A stretch of DNA of 64,000 bases, taken from NCBI GenBank assembly GCA_013433145.1, contig CM024168.1, positions 10,362,184 to 10,426,183 on the forward strand, read 5' to 3'. The stretch is from Ascaris suum. Its lineage: Eukaryota > Nematoda > Chromadorea > Rhabditida > Ascarididae. Under the pieces are notes generated by a model. It searched no databases and was not told where the DNA came from. It saw only the letters and a program-made list of their open reading frames with translations. This document shows positions 1 through 11,858 of this stretch, piece by piece (position 1 is the first letter of the stretch; the number at the start of each line of letters is the position of its first letter). Both the position numbers and the translations under genes were made by a program.

Positions 1-719
1 CTGCATCACGTAGATGAGGTTGATAGAAGGCGGGCGCAACATCGATTAATGATCCTTTTTTTGTAGAAGGGCACTATTCGAGTAATGAAAACTGTAGCAA
101 AAAATACTACGTAGTAGCAATATCACTGGACCAGAACATCCCATATGTCAGGAATCCGGATCTGCTGGAGCGTTCAAGAAGGATCTCAAGATTTGCTCCT
201 CAGGGAGCTGATATCTTGTTGTGTAACGCGGCTATGTTGTCGACGGAGGACTCTTACAACTCCACCGATGTGCAAAGCTTATAGGAATATTAGGATGCTA
301 TCCAAAAGAGCATCTGTGAGATCGCCATTCTCGAAAAGTCGTGCGTGAACCGACAGCTGTTGAATGGGCCAGATTTTGGGCGAAATATTCTGCTGCGCAC
401 CTATAGTGTACAGTACACGCAGTTTTGAGGTTTTGCAGATTTGCTTCGCAAAACAGTATTGTGACGATACCATATCCGTGTATGTGCACTCCTGTCTCTG
501 TCCGTCTATCTGATAGCTTTGACACGGCAGTCGCTGAAACTTGGGTCACTTGGGTTACTAAACTTGGTAAAAGAATTGTCAATCATCAAGTGATATCACA
601 TACCGCATTTTGAGTTGGTCGAACGTCTCCGAAGGAAGTTATGCATAACTGAGCATGCTTTGAAAAGTTGCACGCGTTCTCTGCCAGTTGGTTCTTCACT
701 TTGCACCGATCTTATTCAG
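1..719. other. No recognisable gene
   Basis: Mixed-composition sequence with only short, overlapping open frames on both strands. None has convincing splice sites or a recognisable peptide. It may be upstream intron of the exon at 720-829. Confidence 0.4.
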
Positions 720-829
720 GAAAAAGTTTCCTTCAAAACATTTGTGCAGGCAAGAAAACCAGCTAAATATGAATGCAATATTCTGCGGATTATTGCTTTT
801 CGCCAAGAAGGTGTGAACCGCTTAGTAAG
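720..829 (+). CDS. Orphan internal exon, unrecognised protein
   Basis: The segment starts after a strong acceptor (CTTATTCAG) and ends at a good donor (AAG|GTGAGC). It is open in the frame that starts at its first base and leaves two bases for the next exon. The peptide is basic and mixed-hydrophobic, including KTFVQARKPAKYECN and RIIAFRQEGVNRL. I do not recognise the family. A second acceptor at 902-904 (TTATTCAG) opens a frame of 30-plus codons, but its phase does not match, so the two were not joined. The splice sites and frame are seen; that this is a real gene is inference. Confidence 0.4.
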
Positions 830-3800
830 GTGAGCTGGAAGCAAAAGCACATACCGCATCAGCTCTAAGAGCACGCTTCATCATGTCTTCGAGCGTTTAT
901 TCAGCACACACCTCTGATGCTGGTAGTCCCAAGGCTGAAGAACAAAGAGAGTGCCGTGGTTGGCAGTTTTTGCAGCTTCGCTGAAACAAGACGAGCCTGC
1001 TGCATTATTATCAAAGAACAACAGAATGATGGATGCCTCATTTGTTTTTTCACGATTAATTCCCTCAGTAAAAATCTTTTCTTGTCGCATGCAGCTAGCT
1101 GCAGAAGGCTTACTTGCATATTTTATGGTGAACTGACATGCTGGTAACTCACGAAGGAAATGATTCTCGCTATGAGATTGTACAAGCCTGTGAGGTGTTT
1201 CAAGCAAATTTCATCATCGCAACTTTCATGGCTTGCGAATCGAAGCAAACCCCTAGTAAGGAGTCCTGCATTCATAAGTTCGGGCAGACATCACATCGTT
1301 TTAATGCGTTGCTGCCAAAATTTGCAAAACCAGATGATAAGATGTTGTGATGCACAAAACGTGCCGCTTCAGTACCCAGATAATTCCTTCGCTGCGTTTC
1401 TGAATTCATTTGAACTCAGAGGCGCTTCCCTGAACGGTTGTGAAGGGACACAATGTTTTCGCTTTGCGGTGCGTTCTAGGCCTTTTCGTTTATTGTTCTT
1501 GGTGGCAAAGTTCAGATTAATCGTAGCACAGGGCCCCTCTAACCTGCCTCTCGCTATCAATTCAGGGCCAGAAAACCTCGGCGATGTATAGGGAACACTT
1601 CACTGTCATGAATTGTCCTTAGTTTTTGTCCGCATTGGATCCAATAAACCGCATATTTTAATCCACTAGAAAGGGTTAATATTCACTCTGTTGCTCATAG
1701 CGCAACAAAATCGGGCCACAGGTTCATTGGACTCTATTCGAGTAATGAGCTTTTTCGTCAGTGTTTTTGAGTATTGATTTTTTAGTAACTTCTCTGATAT
1801 CAGCAAACAGGTCATTCATTGATACCCTACATTCGGCTTTTCGAATAGCAATTCATCTCTACTTTCCTTTTCTCGCCATTTTTCTATTAGCAGCGATCAA
1901 TTGGCACAGAGCCTTCCAAAGAATTCCAAGAAACGCGCTCATCCATCATACATTTCTCAGAGATGAAGATAGAAAGAATGAAGCATGTATTTCATCACCG
2001 CTCGGAATGCAAGTGTTAACATCGGAGGCATATGTTATGTAATGTGTTTGTTCCTTACGTTTATTTACGAAGTTTACAAGATAAATGTAAAAAAAGTGCA
2101 ACAGGAAACAGCAGTCGCCCCTAGGGTTCAATGGACATCGTGAGTGGGGAAATTGTGGGAAATGAAGGAATGAGATTGTGAGAAAGAGTCGAAAAATGGG
2201 AGAAAAATGATATTTGAGAGAGCTCGGGGAATGACGAAACGCAGACGTGAGCTTGAGGTGCAGAACGATGAAATGCGTGTAAAATGATCAGAAGAGCATC
2301 AGAACAAAAGCGAAAACGAAAACGTTCATGTACAACGAGTACGGCTTTCAAAATTGAAATTCTTTAGCGGAAATGGCGTATCAATTTGCGATGACCCTTC
2401 AGACCACTCAAAGTTGTGTTCATTGAATAAAGATGCAAATTCCGAGAGTGCAGTGACAATAATTTTGTTCTTGCTCGGCTGTAAGGCGATTTTGCCATAA
2501 AGACACGAGTTTAACCCAATATTTGTGGTACATCGGACAACAATCAATGGAAAGCGCTCAGCACGTCGCTGCAAAACTGTGCTCAATGGATCGAGAAAAG
2601 TAGCTCAACGGATAGAATGAAAAAGACAGGCAAGCGACTGGAACGAAAAATTGTTTGATTTCGACGACGTACGCACCATTGCTAAACAACGATATTGTAC
2701 GGGAACAGCTTATGATGGAGGAAGACTGTTCTAATCCCTTCCCTAATAATTTTGCTCTTACGGGTGTGACAACAAATTTCGATGGCATGTGGCTCGCTAA
2801 TGCAACCGACAAACTTCCTGGCGAATGCTGGGAGAGAAGAGTGCTCTGTCTCACGTTAGTTACCGTGATAGACCACTTCTCTACCGTCTTCATCAGTAAA
2901 TTGCGCGTCAACTTCCGCTGCATGAGCTCTTCAGAGTAAGCTTTTCTAAGACGAGAGGCTGGCTCAGAGAAGTCGTTTGAAAAATGCGCATTTAAGCATG
3001 AAACCGAACAAGCATTGCTTTAAGGAGACGACACACTCTTATTGAAGTTTATGTAGCATGTGCGTGTTAGGTCTTGTTTCATATTGTCGCTGCTTTTGTG
3101 GTAGAAGGGATCAAGTTCCAACATCGAAGTGTGCAGGTGATTATAAGACATCTCCTAAATGTGCAATACATTTGTGCTACAAAGGGCGAAGGATATAGTT
3201 TGCAATTTTGGACGACTTCTAGGTAACAATGGAGTAATGCAATTTTTCTCAACTTCAGAAGGCATGGCTGGCCCTCTGCCTTTCTCTTAGTGATCAGTTC
3301 CCAATATTATAAAGATACAAGGGTTGCACACTAAAGGGTAGCTACTTCAGTAAGTACTTTTTTGGTAAAGCTCCAGCATTCTGTCCAGTAGTTCGCCTCG
3401 CACACAAGCATATGCGACTGCTTTGTGGCTGTCTGCAAGAAGTATGGCCGGGCAGCTGCTGTTGGCAGCACTCTGACCACCTTCCTCATAGACGACAGCT
3501 GATGCTGACAGCTGAGGGAGTCTTCTCCCACATTGGTATCACCAAATCAGATACACGCATCGCTGTGTTTTTCTTTAATTCAGTCTGTCATGGCTAAAAT
3601 GGGTGAGTCCATCTCTAAATCTCGACCACTAATGCACTTAATGAAACGGACAGAAATCCAACCCCTTTGGTCACTGAAATATGCGCCAGTAAGAAGAGGA
3701 AAATTGGTTCGGCCCTGCTGTCGTGTCTTGAACACCTGTAATAGCACGCTTCAGCCACTTGAAACGAAACTTACGCATGCCTAACTCTGTAGTCGCTGTT

Positions 3801-4025
3801 TTTGCTGTCATCATGACCGCCACTTCGGTTGTAAAGTATTCCTAATTAAAGATTCGGTCATTTCCATAATCTTCTACTTGCACTCAGCACTCAGTTTAGC
3901 AGCAAGACTTTTAATCAAGAAGTTTTTTCAAAACTGAGCGAGGTGTGCAGAGTGAACTACTACCAGCGAAAGAAAGCAAATACTGTGAATCATGCACATA
4001 ACAAATTTCAGAGAACGATAGGCAC
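830..4025. other. No confident gene
   Basis: Open frames of 60-120 codons occur on both strands around 1160-1590, 2330-2940 and 3400-3780, overlapping one another and lacking matched splice phases. The 2655-2939 plus-strand frame has protein-like composition but no recognisable motif. Nothing else is supported. Confidence 0.35.
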
Positions 4026-5570
4026 ATGGCTCAAAACTGGCTAGCGACACAGGGCCTAAGCCAACTCGACCGACGAAGCTCTCACCTCTCACTTCCGAGG
4101 TGTCCCCACTTTATTTTAGCTTAATTGAGCGCACTGGAGATAATGATGCGTTATTATCATTAGCACGCCTGATGACTAAGGACACCTGAAATATGAACGT
4201 CAGTCACTTCCATAGTGCACACGCGTGCTCATCAACGGGATAATGATGCATTTGAATAGCTAAGGGATTGCGATAGTGATTAGCCAAGCCAACCAAAAAG
4301 TCGGTGGATGAGATGAAAACTTTGTTGCAATAGGCGCGATGAAGACATGCAGGGGAGAACAGGAAAGCTAAGTTCGTTTGAGAAGCAATGTTATTGCACC
4401 TTGGAGTAGGTTGCAAGCGAAATGATTTGCGTACTCTCAGGTAGAACATTACGGAATTCCGCGCCTAAAGTTCAGGCTGGGAACTCAGCGCCCGTGCAGT
4501 ATAGAGTGAATAGAATTGCACTAACCTGAAAAACATTAGTACGCCTGTGGAAGCAGTCCCGGTATTGCATCGCTGTTTACATGACATAACTGTAGACCTT
4601 TTGAAAAATTTTCTGCTCGCGGTTTCAGAGGCAAACATTTACAGATAATCAGTCGTCAAGCGACAATAAACATCGGGACAATAGGATATGTGGCTCATCG
4701 AAATCAACACTTGTGAAGGCGATCTCAGGTGTGCACAATGTCAAGTTTAAGAACGAACTCGAGAGGAACATCACAATAAAGCTGGGCTATGCCAACGCAA
4801 AAATCAACAGATGTTCCAACGAGGACTGCCCATGCCCTGGATGCTATAGGTATGTTTTGAAATTGTAGTTCTTTTACTTTGCTGAGTAACCAGCGCTATT
4901 CCCCATGTATTTAATATTAAAAGGACGCTGATCCGCTCGGTACCTCAGTTTTTGTGGCGTAGTATTTGCGTAGTGTTTGAACCTAATGTTCTTCCACTAA
5001 TTGCTTCAGTATATTATGCAACTACGGAATATAGATGCAATGTTTTGCATATGTGCGGATAGAGATAGTGAAGAGCGCCAACAACATTTCCACTGAAATG
5101 AGCAGTGCCACTTATAGATTCTTCTCAGTAAATTTTTTCCCATTCGCCCCTTTTCAATTTTTCGTTGATTCACTTTCTTTAGAAATCCGTTCCCTTTTTT
5201 CTGTTCGACATTACCTTTCCTTCCAGACGAAAGAACGATAGAATATAGCCTTAATTCGAATCACTTTTAAAAATCCTTAATCCTTAACTAAAAAACGCTT
5301 TCAAGGTCATCAGGCTCGAACACACCAGATTGTGTGGGCGGTTAGGTTGTGGCCGTGAGTTGGAATGTCTGCGCCACATTTCCTTTGTCGATTACCCTGG
5401 ACATGATGTCCTCATGGCAAAAATGTTCAATGATGCAGCCGTCATGGATGCCGCGTTGTTGCTAATAGCTGCAAACGTATCATGCCCTCAGCCGCAAACT
5501 TCCGGCTGCCGTAGACATTATGCACCTGCAGCACCTGCTCATCCTTCAGAACAAAATCGACCTTATTCAG
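4026..5570 (+). pseudogene. EIF2S3: Broken eIF2-gamma gene copy (three 5' exons)
   Basis: eIF2-gamma is the GTP-binding subunit of eIF2, which carries initiator Met-tRNA to the 40S ribosome. Exon 1 (4026-4099) starts at an ATG (MAQNWLATQGLSQLD) and carries the family's N-terminal TKLSPL-type motif, but in a frame one base off. Exon 2 (4645-4849; acceptor TTTACAG, donor AG|GTATGT) has [11 protein letters not shown], then [20 protein letters not shown] and a CPCPGCYR zinc knuckle. The G1 loop between them, normally AHGKST, has a one-base loss and a Gly-to-Arg change near 4699. Exon 3 (5306-5570; donor CAG|GTAAGC) hits TAG at 5343-5345, then reads [15 protein letters not shown] and [17 protein letters not shown], where the usual DCPGH is DYPGH. 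About eight bases are missing after 5503. Phases across both introns agree with the known gene. Retained introns exclude a processed copy. Later exons are absent; the composite unit at 5991 follows. Confidence 0.88.
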
Positions 5571-5990
5571 GTAAGCCTCACAAATGATTACATAGACGAC
5601 CGTTTTTTAAACCTGATATCGCATTGCTTCGTTTGCGACGTGCAAATTCGCCCAATCAACTGAGAAAATTTAACCCGGCCGCGGCTTACAGTTTTAAATA
5701 TGCTATGGCTTGCGCCACATCATTGTTGCAACAATATTCACCAATCAAAATGTTGTGGTGAGTGACTGCGCTGCGACTCTCACACGACCACACTGCGACA
5801 CTTCATCGCTTGACGTCGTAGGAGCGACCTGGCAGCGACCCCATTTGCACTCACCGACCTCAATGATGTCTGTCCTTCTCTGCCCTATCACACTGCGCTC
5901 TTTCTGTGCTCGTACAGCTGCGCGTTTCAAGCCCATCCGCCACTGCGCACGTGTTCGGTTCGCGGTCGACGCACTTGGTGTGGGTAACAT
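5571..5990. other. GC-rich spacer between the eIF2-gamma remnant and the inverted unit
   Basis: The first third looks like intron following the eIF2-gamma donor. From about 5740 the sequence turns GC-rich, with repeated GCGACC/CACTGCG words. It has no counterpart beyond the right arm at 9916, so it is not part of the inverted repeat. The open frames here look like composition artefacts. Confidence 0.4.
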
Positions 5991-6252
5991 TAGCCACAAG
6001 CGCACGCGCACAGGAGAGACGGAGAGAGACCGCGCGCGTCATCGGAAAGCGGCGCGGTAGTGGTCAGTCGTCAACAAAAATGTCGCAGTAAATACGAAAA
6101 TATACCGTAAGGAAACAAGATTCGAAAAACGAGTTTCAGCACATTTTGAAGAGCATTGAATGCTCTATCAGAATTATTAATAAGCTGAGACAAAAACAAG
6201 AACTTTTCTACAAGATCAATTTCTTATATGACGCGCAATTGACAAAAATTGC
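5991..6252 (+). repeat. Left arm of a 262-bp inverted repeat
   Basis: Reads as a close reverse complement of 9654-9915, with indels and substitutions. The outer half is GC-rich, starting TAGCCACAAGCGC and resembling a promoter or 5' leader. The inner half is AT-rich and encodes a helical peptide (ILKSIECSIRIINKLRQK, ELFYKINFLYDAQL). Differences between arms keep that frame open and often change residues conservatively, which suggests coding ancestry. The arms could be terminal inverted repeats of a DNA transposon or an inverted duplication of a gene's 5' end. Confidence 0.8.
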
Positions 6253-6870
6253 ACAATCATCGAATATCAGGCCTTATGTATAAAGGAACAAGATCGACTA
6301 GGCACACCTCAAAGAGCATTGAATGCTAAATCACTAATAGGCTGAGACAAAAACAAGAACTTTTCTACAAGATCAATTTCTTATATGACGCGCAATTGAC
6401 AAAATTGCACAATCATTATCAGGCCTATAAGTGTATAAAGGAACAAGATTTGGGAAGAGCGACTAGGTCAAAGAGCATTGAATGCTCTATCGGAATCACT
6501 AATACTGAGACATGAATATGACAATTGAAAAAATTGCACAATCATCGAATATCAGGCCTATAAGTGTATACATTGGGAAGAGCGACTAGGCACACCTTAA
6601 AGAGCATTGAATGCTCTATCTCATAATATGAGACAAAAACAAGAACTTTTCTATAAGATCAATTTCTTATATGACGCCCAGTTGACAAAAATTGCACGGT
6701 CACCGACATATCAAGGCCTATAAGTGTATAAAGGAACAAGATTTGGGAAGAGCGACTAGGCACATCTTAAAGAGCATTGAATGCTCTATCGGAATCACTA
6801 ATAGGCTGAGACAAAAACAAGAATTTTTCTACAAGATCAATTTCTTATATGACGCGCAGTTGCCATAAAT
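6151..6870 (+). repeat. Five-copy degenerate tandem array of a ~160-bp unit
   Basis: Units begin with GAGCATTGAATGCT at 6151, 6314, 6473, 6602 and 6772, giving spacings of 163, 159, 129 and 170 bases. Each contains CTGAGACAAAAACAAGAA and a segment like ATCAATTTCTTATATGACG, followed in most by TTGCACAATCA and AGGCCTATAAGTG. The third unit has an internal deletion and the last stops near 6870. The first unit overlaps the coding part of the left inverted arm. Later units carry stops and frameshifts, so the array is not translated as one protein. Confidence 0.9.
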
Positions 6871-8404
6871 TTCACTGTCGCGTTATGCATTATCTTATGC
6901 GTTATTCTGGTGCATTCGTGACACTGGCTTCTTATTGGTGAACTGAATTCATGAATCGACCCTCGACGGTTTGATGAAATGACTCAATCGTTCTTAACTT
7001 GCATTAAACTCCTGTGAGTCTTCATGAATGGATCTTTCGTGCGACTGTTATATGCATGGGTTATGAATTCTTCAATCCGACAGCTCCAGGTTCCCATCAC
7101 TTCATTTCTTTCCCGTGTAGGCATACCGATAACGGGCATTGTAAGTTCGTTTGATAGTAAAAAGCCAATCGACGCTTTCAGCGTCTAGTTCATTGCATTG
7201 ATATAGTTTGATTGCATGCAGCACTTGCTCTCCGACATAGACAAGTCAGGATTGTGAAGGAAAAAGCAGCTCGAAGGCGACATGCTCCTAACTCGAAGAA
7301 CTGCGAATTACGTTGCAGGCGACACAGGTGGTTACAAAGCAGGAAACCTTCAACGTAAGCAGTCATTTTAAGTGCGCAACTCTAGCCAAAGAAGCCAATT
7401 CGTAAGATGTGCAGGAGATCGTAAAGAAGATGGAGCTATCAAGAGCACTCGTTTTCAGCCACTAATCTAGAATGGCTGAATAACGTTTAGGAGAATACTT
7501 GCTTCACGTGCAGGTTGAAGTCCACCGACTAGTGTTCATTCCAAGTCGATCAAAAAACCAGGAGAATGAGCGACGGTGCGGTCAGAGGTGATGGCAATTG
7601 TTTTTACACCCAGCATCATGATAAGCAGTTTCTCGCATCCGAAGCGTTCCAAGGGCACAGCCTGTCGAAACAAAGTTTGCGCATTCGACAATGCAACCTA
7701 TTGTTAAGTCGACTCAAGCGGATCGGAAGCTTGTTAACGGCATAAGCCGCGTGCAGTGCTCAACCTTCAGAAAGTTAGTGGGCAACGCATTTTTGCACAG
7801 TGCCGTTAGGACGTTAAGGACTGCTTTAGGCATCCTTATTTCGCACAAGAAAGGCTCCTAGCAATGGAATGTGGCGTTGGCATTAGATAGCGATCGATTC
7901 ATTTAGATCTTTCACAGCATTCGCGTGTTGCATCAAGGGAAACGGGCATCATCACCAGATATCCGATCGATTCTCATCACCTTCAATATCGCAGAAGACT
8001 GAGCTTTGGATAGTTATCGATTTGAATGTTACAAAACAATTCACTGCTTCAGAGGAATCCCTAAACAATGCTTTAAAATGAGAGTCAGATCATAAGTGAG
8101 TGTGAGTGGATTTCAGAGATGTTCATATCCACGGCCACGTATAACAGTGTGGGCGAAGTGCTGTAATGGAAACTGGACACAGCGCTGAACACTGTGGATA
8201 CTCTGCGTTGGGGAGCCGACATTGACTCAATGGCTGCAGCGCTAAGCTTCGACTTAGACATCCATATGTGCACTGCGACGGACGGAGTCTGGCAAGGCTA
8301 CTTTACTTTGAATACCTTAAACAGCCGTATTTCGTCGATTTCGTCGTTCCCTCCATCGATGTAGCTGGCAACTCTTCCATCTATAGCGATCCTGAGCCCT
8401 CCGC
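6871..8404. other. Interior of the composite unit, no recognisable gene
   Basis: No open frame over about 65 codons and no recognisable domain. The final part (8290-8404) is probably the 3' untranslated end of the minus-strand LINE fragment. Confidence 0.4.
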
Positions 8405-9350
8405 ATCCAAGTAAATACGTACAGGCGCCTCAGCGGGTCTTCCCCTTTTGTTGCGGCCTGCCGCGTGATCGTTTTACGTCTCTTGGTTACCACTAGAAGA
8501 TTTACTTAGTCCATCTATAGTCATTTAATCTAACTACGTGACCAGCCCACCCTAGTTTTCGTTTGTACATTTCTTCAACGATATCCTTCAATGCGGATCC
8601 AGAACGCAACTCTTCGTTTGTGGTGTGTTGCAGTTTGTTGATACTTTCCATTCGCCTTTCCATTGTTCACTGGGTCGCTGCTAGTTTGTTTTCTTCAGCG
8701 AGTCTGATATTCCACACTTCGCTCCTCACAGAAGAACAGGGATGGCCGTCGAAGTGAAGAGTTCTCCCTTTACGGACATTTTTATCATTGGGTCGCAATA
8801 GATATCGTTGAGCTTGGCGAATAATAGCCAATGCGCTCTTTTTCATCTGCTTAATTCCTGACCCAAATCGCCGCTCATTTGCAAGTCTATCCTAACTGTA
8901 GAAAATGTTCCACAAGTTCGATATTTTCACTGTCGAGCTTCATGGGAAACTAACGGCAGAATGCTTTTTTCATCCACTTCATTTTGCATTTTCAAATGCT
9001 GAGCCTAATTTTCTTGGCATTCTTGTTGAGCTCGTTCAGTGAATACTGCAAATTTTTTGGGTCATCGGCAACGAGTAGAACTTCGACCGCAAAGAGCATT
9101 TGGAGTTATTTGCTGAATACACTGATACCATCTGCAGTCTCCATCTTCCTCAAGAGTCCTTCGAGTGTTGATAAGGATGTCGGGGAACTAATGTCCCCCT
9201 GTTTTGCGCCTGTTCCGGCTGACAAGAATACTTCGAAGAAATAGCTACATCTGGCTCGATAGGCCATATTCCTTGCATCCTTTTCCTCGCCATCTCGTCA
9301 AACATAAACAGCACATCTTTGCCACAACAAGCTATCCATTGAAATAGCAC
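8405..9350 (-). pseudogene. RTE-type non-LTR retrotransposon fragment (RT C-terminus)
   Basis: The minus strand shows RTE reverse-transcriptase landmarks in order across frameshifts and stops. First is KQGDISSPT (motif before the active site, about 9180-9210). Next is LLVADDPKNLQYSLNEL, where VADD stands at the usual YADD. The thumb and tail follow: MERRMESINKL, GWAGHVVRLNDYRWTK and PRDVKRSRGRPQ, ending near 8405. RTE proteins join an endonuclease to this reverse transcriptase; no endonuclease is seen. At least four frame changes or stops make it dead. It sits inside the inverted unit, so it inserted later or was carried along. Confidence 0.8.
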
Positions 9351-9653
9351 CAAACTCGCGATGTTTCAAGACAGAGAGAGGATCACTTGTTAAGCGCTCG
9401 TAATTGAAGCAACACAAAAACTTCCGCTACTTATATAACGTCTTTTCGCCATGATCCCTATCATATCTGAGACTTCAGATGTTTGCTTCACATCTCTAGA
9501 AGAGACCGACGATCTTGTTAAGAACCGACATCTGTTGCCACTTTGAGTCAGTGACGGGGTTTCGGTGATTCGAGCGACTGCCTTCTTAAATCGCTCGCAT
9601 ATGTCAGCAGTGTGAACATACGTCAATCTCTGTAACGCATGTACTTCGGGTCT

Positions 9654-9915
9654 GCAATTTCTCTCAATTGCGCCTCATATAAGAAATTGATCTTATAGAA
9701 AAGTTCTTGTTTTTGTCTCAGCTTATTAAGGATTCTGATAGAGCATTCAATGCTTTTTAAAATTTGTTGAAACTCGTCTTTCAAATTTTGGTTCCTTACG
9801 GTATATTTTCATATTTACTGCAACATTTTTATTGCCGAGTGACCACTACTGCGCCGCTCGCCGTGGACGCTCGCAGTCTCTCTGCGTCTCTGTCGTGCGC
9901 CTGCGCTTGTGGCTA
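9654..9915 (-). repeat. Right arm of the inverted repeat, carrying the cleanest peptide unit
   Basis: Reverse complement of 5991-6252. On the minus strand it reads from the GC-rich end into an open stretch containing EFQQILKSIECSIRIL, NKLRQKQELFYKINF and LYEAQLREIADPKYMRYRD, then a stop near 9630. This copy has no internal stop in the helical part and so is nearest to a coding ancestor. The frame lacks an obvious start codon: the nearby ATG is followed by a stop within a few codons. A spliced upstream exon would be needed for translation. Confidence 0.75.
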
Positions 9916-11858
9916 AGTGCATAGACCCCTGACAACACAATTGTGTTCCTCATTTTTCACCAATGCGCAAAAAGCCACTTCGCGCTATCCAAACGGTGTT
10001 GTCTAATGATTTATCTTACACAACCAAAAAGGAGAGGAAAAAAGCGACTGTTAATAGGAGGGAGGTGTAAGATTCAGCTGACTGCATTGAAACATTTCCA
10101 CTCAGCATTCAGGTAGATGACACTGCCATTATCCAAACGTGTCATTGCTACTTGTGGTTAAAGTATCATACATCCACCAATATGCGAATATTCGCACTCA
10201 TCTCACCGTTCGTTCACTTACGGAAAAGGAGGCTAAACAAGTGAAACTAACCACCTTCGTTTGCTAATTGTCGTGTACTGGGAAAGCAGAAGTAGGCTTG
10301 GATTTCGGGTATGTTTCTCTCGAGGTTTACGACGAAGGTAGTAAGGTAGTTAAATTTTATTAATTCATAAAGTATACTTGGTCTTGTTTGTGATACTACC
10401 ACAACCGAGTTCTTAATTACATGGAGCCTTTATTACTTACATGTGAGGTTCAGAGGGCATTTCACGATTGTTTACTGACTATTAGCCAAACTATATTAAA
10501 GCATATCACCATTTGTGCGTCGTAGAGATTTTTGTATGAGAATCACTGGTTATAGTATAACGCGTAGGGCATTCGAGAAAGCAATTGCAGCTTGTAACAA
10601 TTGGGGCTGATCTCGTAATAAGCTCCACTCCTCCTTCCGAAAATATGGAAATAATTTTCTTGAGAAGAGATTACTGGAAAAGGAAAAGCGACACCGTAGA
10701 CCTTATTCTGCTCAATTTCGTATTATGAACGGATATACGAGACTAATCTAGCATATTATAGGAGCGACCAAAGGTTGTTAACAGTGACAGCAATTAGCAA
10801 TTGTAGGACTACTGTCAAATACCCTGGAATAGTAACAATGAAAGTGGCGTTGTGCGGGGAAAGGGAAACCTAGAAACAAATGTCACCCATTCCGACACTT
10901 CACCGAGCACCCTCCCCCTCCCCCTTTGCATCGCGCTCGATCGTGCCTCCATCAGAAAATGTTGCTATGTCGTTAATGTCTATTAGAGTGCGACATTTCA
11001 AGTGTCCACTCAATATTTTGCTCCCTGCCGATCAACACCTTCGATTCAAAATGCACTCCTGCGCGACATTACTTTCAACTTCCCACGTGCAAAAAAAAAC
11101 AGACGCTAAGGAAAGCAATAACAATGCTTCAGTTAATGATCACATTCCGTGGCGCACCGAAAGCTTCGTCTGAGAGACTTTCTTCAGGGTATTGCAAACT
11201 GGTTTCGGAGTCGCATTCTGGCTCTAGGGGTCCTCCTCTGTCCAGTGTGAGCACCCGTCGTATCCGCTTAGTGGGGCGCCTACGAAACTTGTGACGGTTA
11301 TTGGATGAGATATTATACATTAAAGTCTACTGCTCTGTGGCTTATTTCTCTCTGCTGAAGTCTTCATTCAAAAAGGCGAATTTTCAGTGTGGCCCAGTCA
11401 GTCTGTTTCTCTGCGAGAATTTAGCGTTGTGATAAGATTTTCTTACTGATGTGTAGATCAAACTGTCCAGTACTATTTCAGTGCCTTAACTGATGCTGTG
11501 CACAAATTCTCAACAAATGAGAGTTACTGCGCTCGGTGGCTCAAAAAGACGGTGATTCTTGGGAAAAAATAAAACTGGATCAAAATCAGACAGTTCCTTG
11601 CAATGTCCTCTTTGAGGAAGGAACGTAAAGTACAGGAAAAACCCTTCAATTCGGTTTTAAGTCAAGTAATTTCCACTGCTGGAGAGGCTCAACAAGATCC
11701 TGAAATGTCGCAAACTCTCCTCTTTTTTTAACCCCAATAACAACGGCAACCTTGTATTGATTCTGACGTAGGAAAAAAAAATTATGTATGACATATACAT
11801 TGTGGTGCCCTAACTTCACTGCGAGTGCAGTAGCGTTGCAACTTGCGAGGCGACTTTT
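9916..11858. other. No confident gene; one possible minus-strand terminal exon
   Basis: Mostly AT-rich sequence without strong exons. On the minus strand, 11320-11131 is open up to a stop and reads protein-like (HKFRRRPTKRIRRVLTLD, EESLSDEAFGAPRNV). It could be a terminal exon downstream of the 11.8-14.7 kb gene if that gene does not end at 11859. No strong acceptor precedes it. Confidence 0.3.

Larger units (their letters stand above)
5991..9915. mobile_element. Composite unit bounded by inverted arms; possible DNA transposon with a nested LINE
   Basis: A 3.9-kb interval with 262-bp inverted arms at both ends, a tandem array next to the left arm, and an RTE-like LINE fragment on the minus strand inside. 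I find no transposase. The interior from 6870 to about 8400 has many stops in every frame and no recognised domain. If it is a transposon it is non-autonomous or decayed. The alternative is two head-to-head copies of the same gene start. I saw no clear target-site duplication just outside 5991 and 9915. Confidence 0.45.

Noticed and set aside
5710..6060. Overlapping GC-rich open frames on both strands
   Set aside because: Open in several frames because of GC-rich composition; no motif or splice support.
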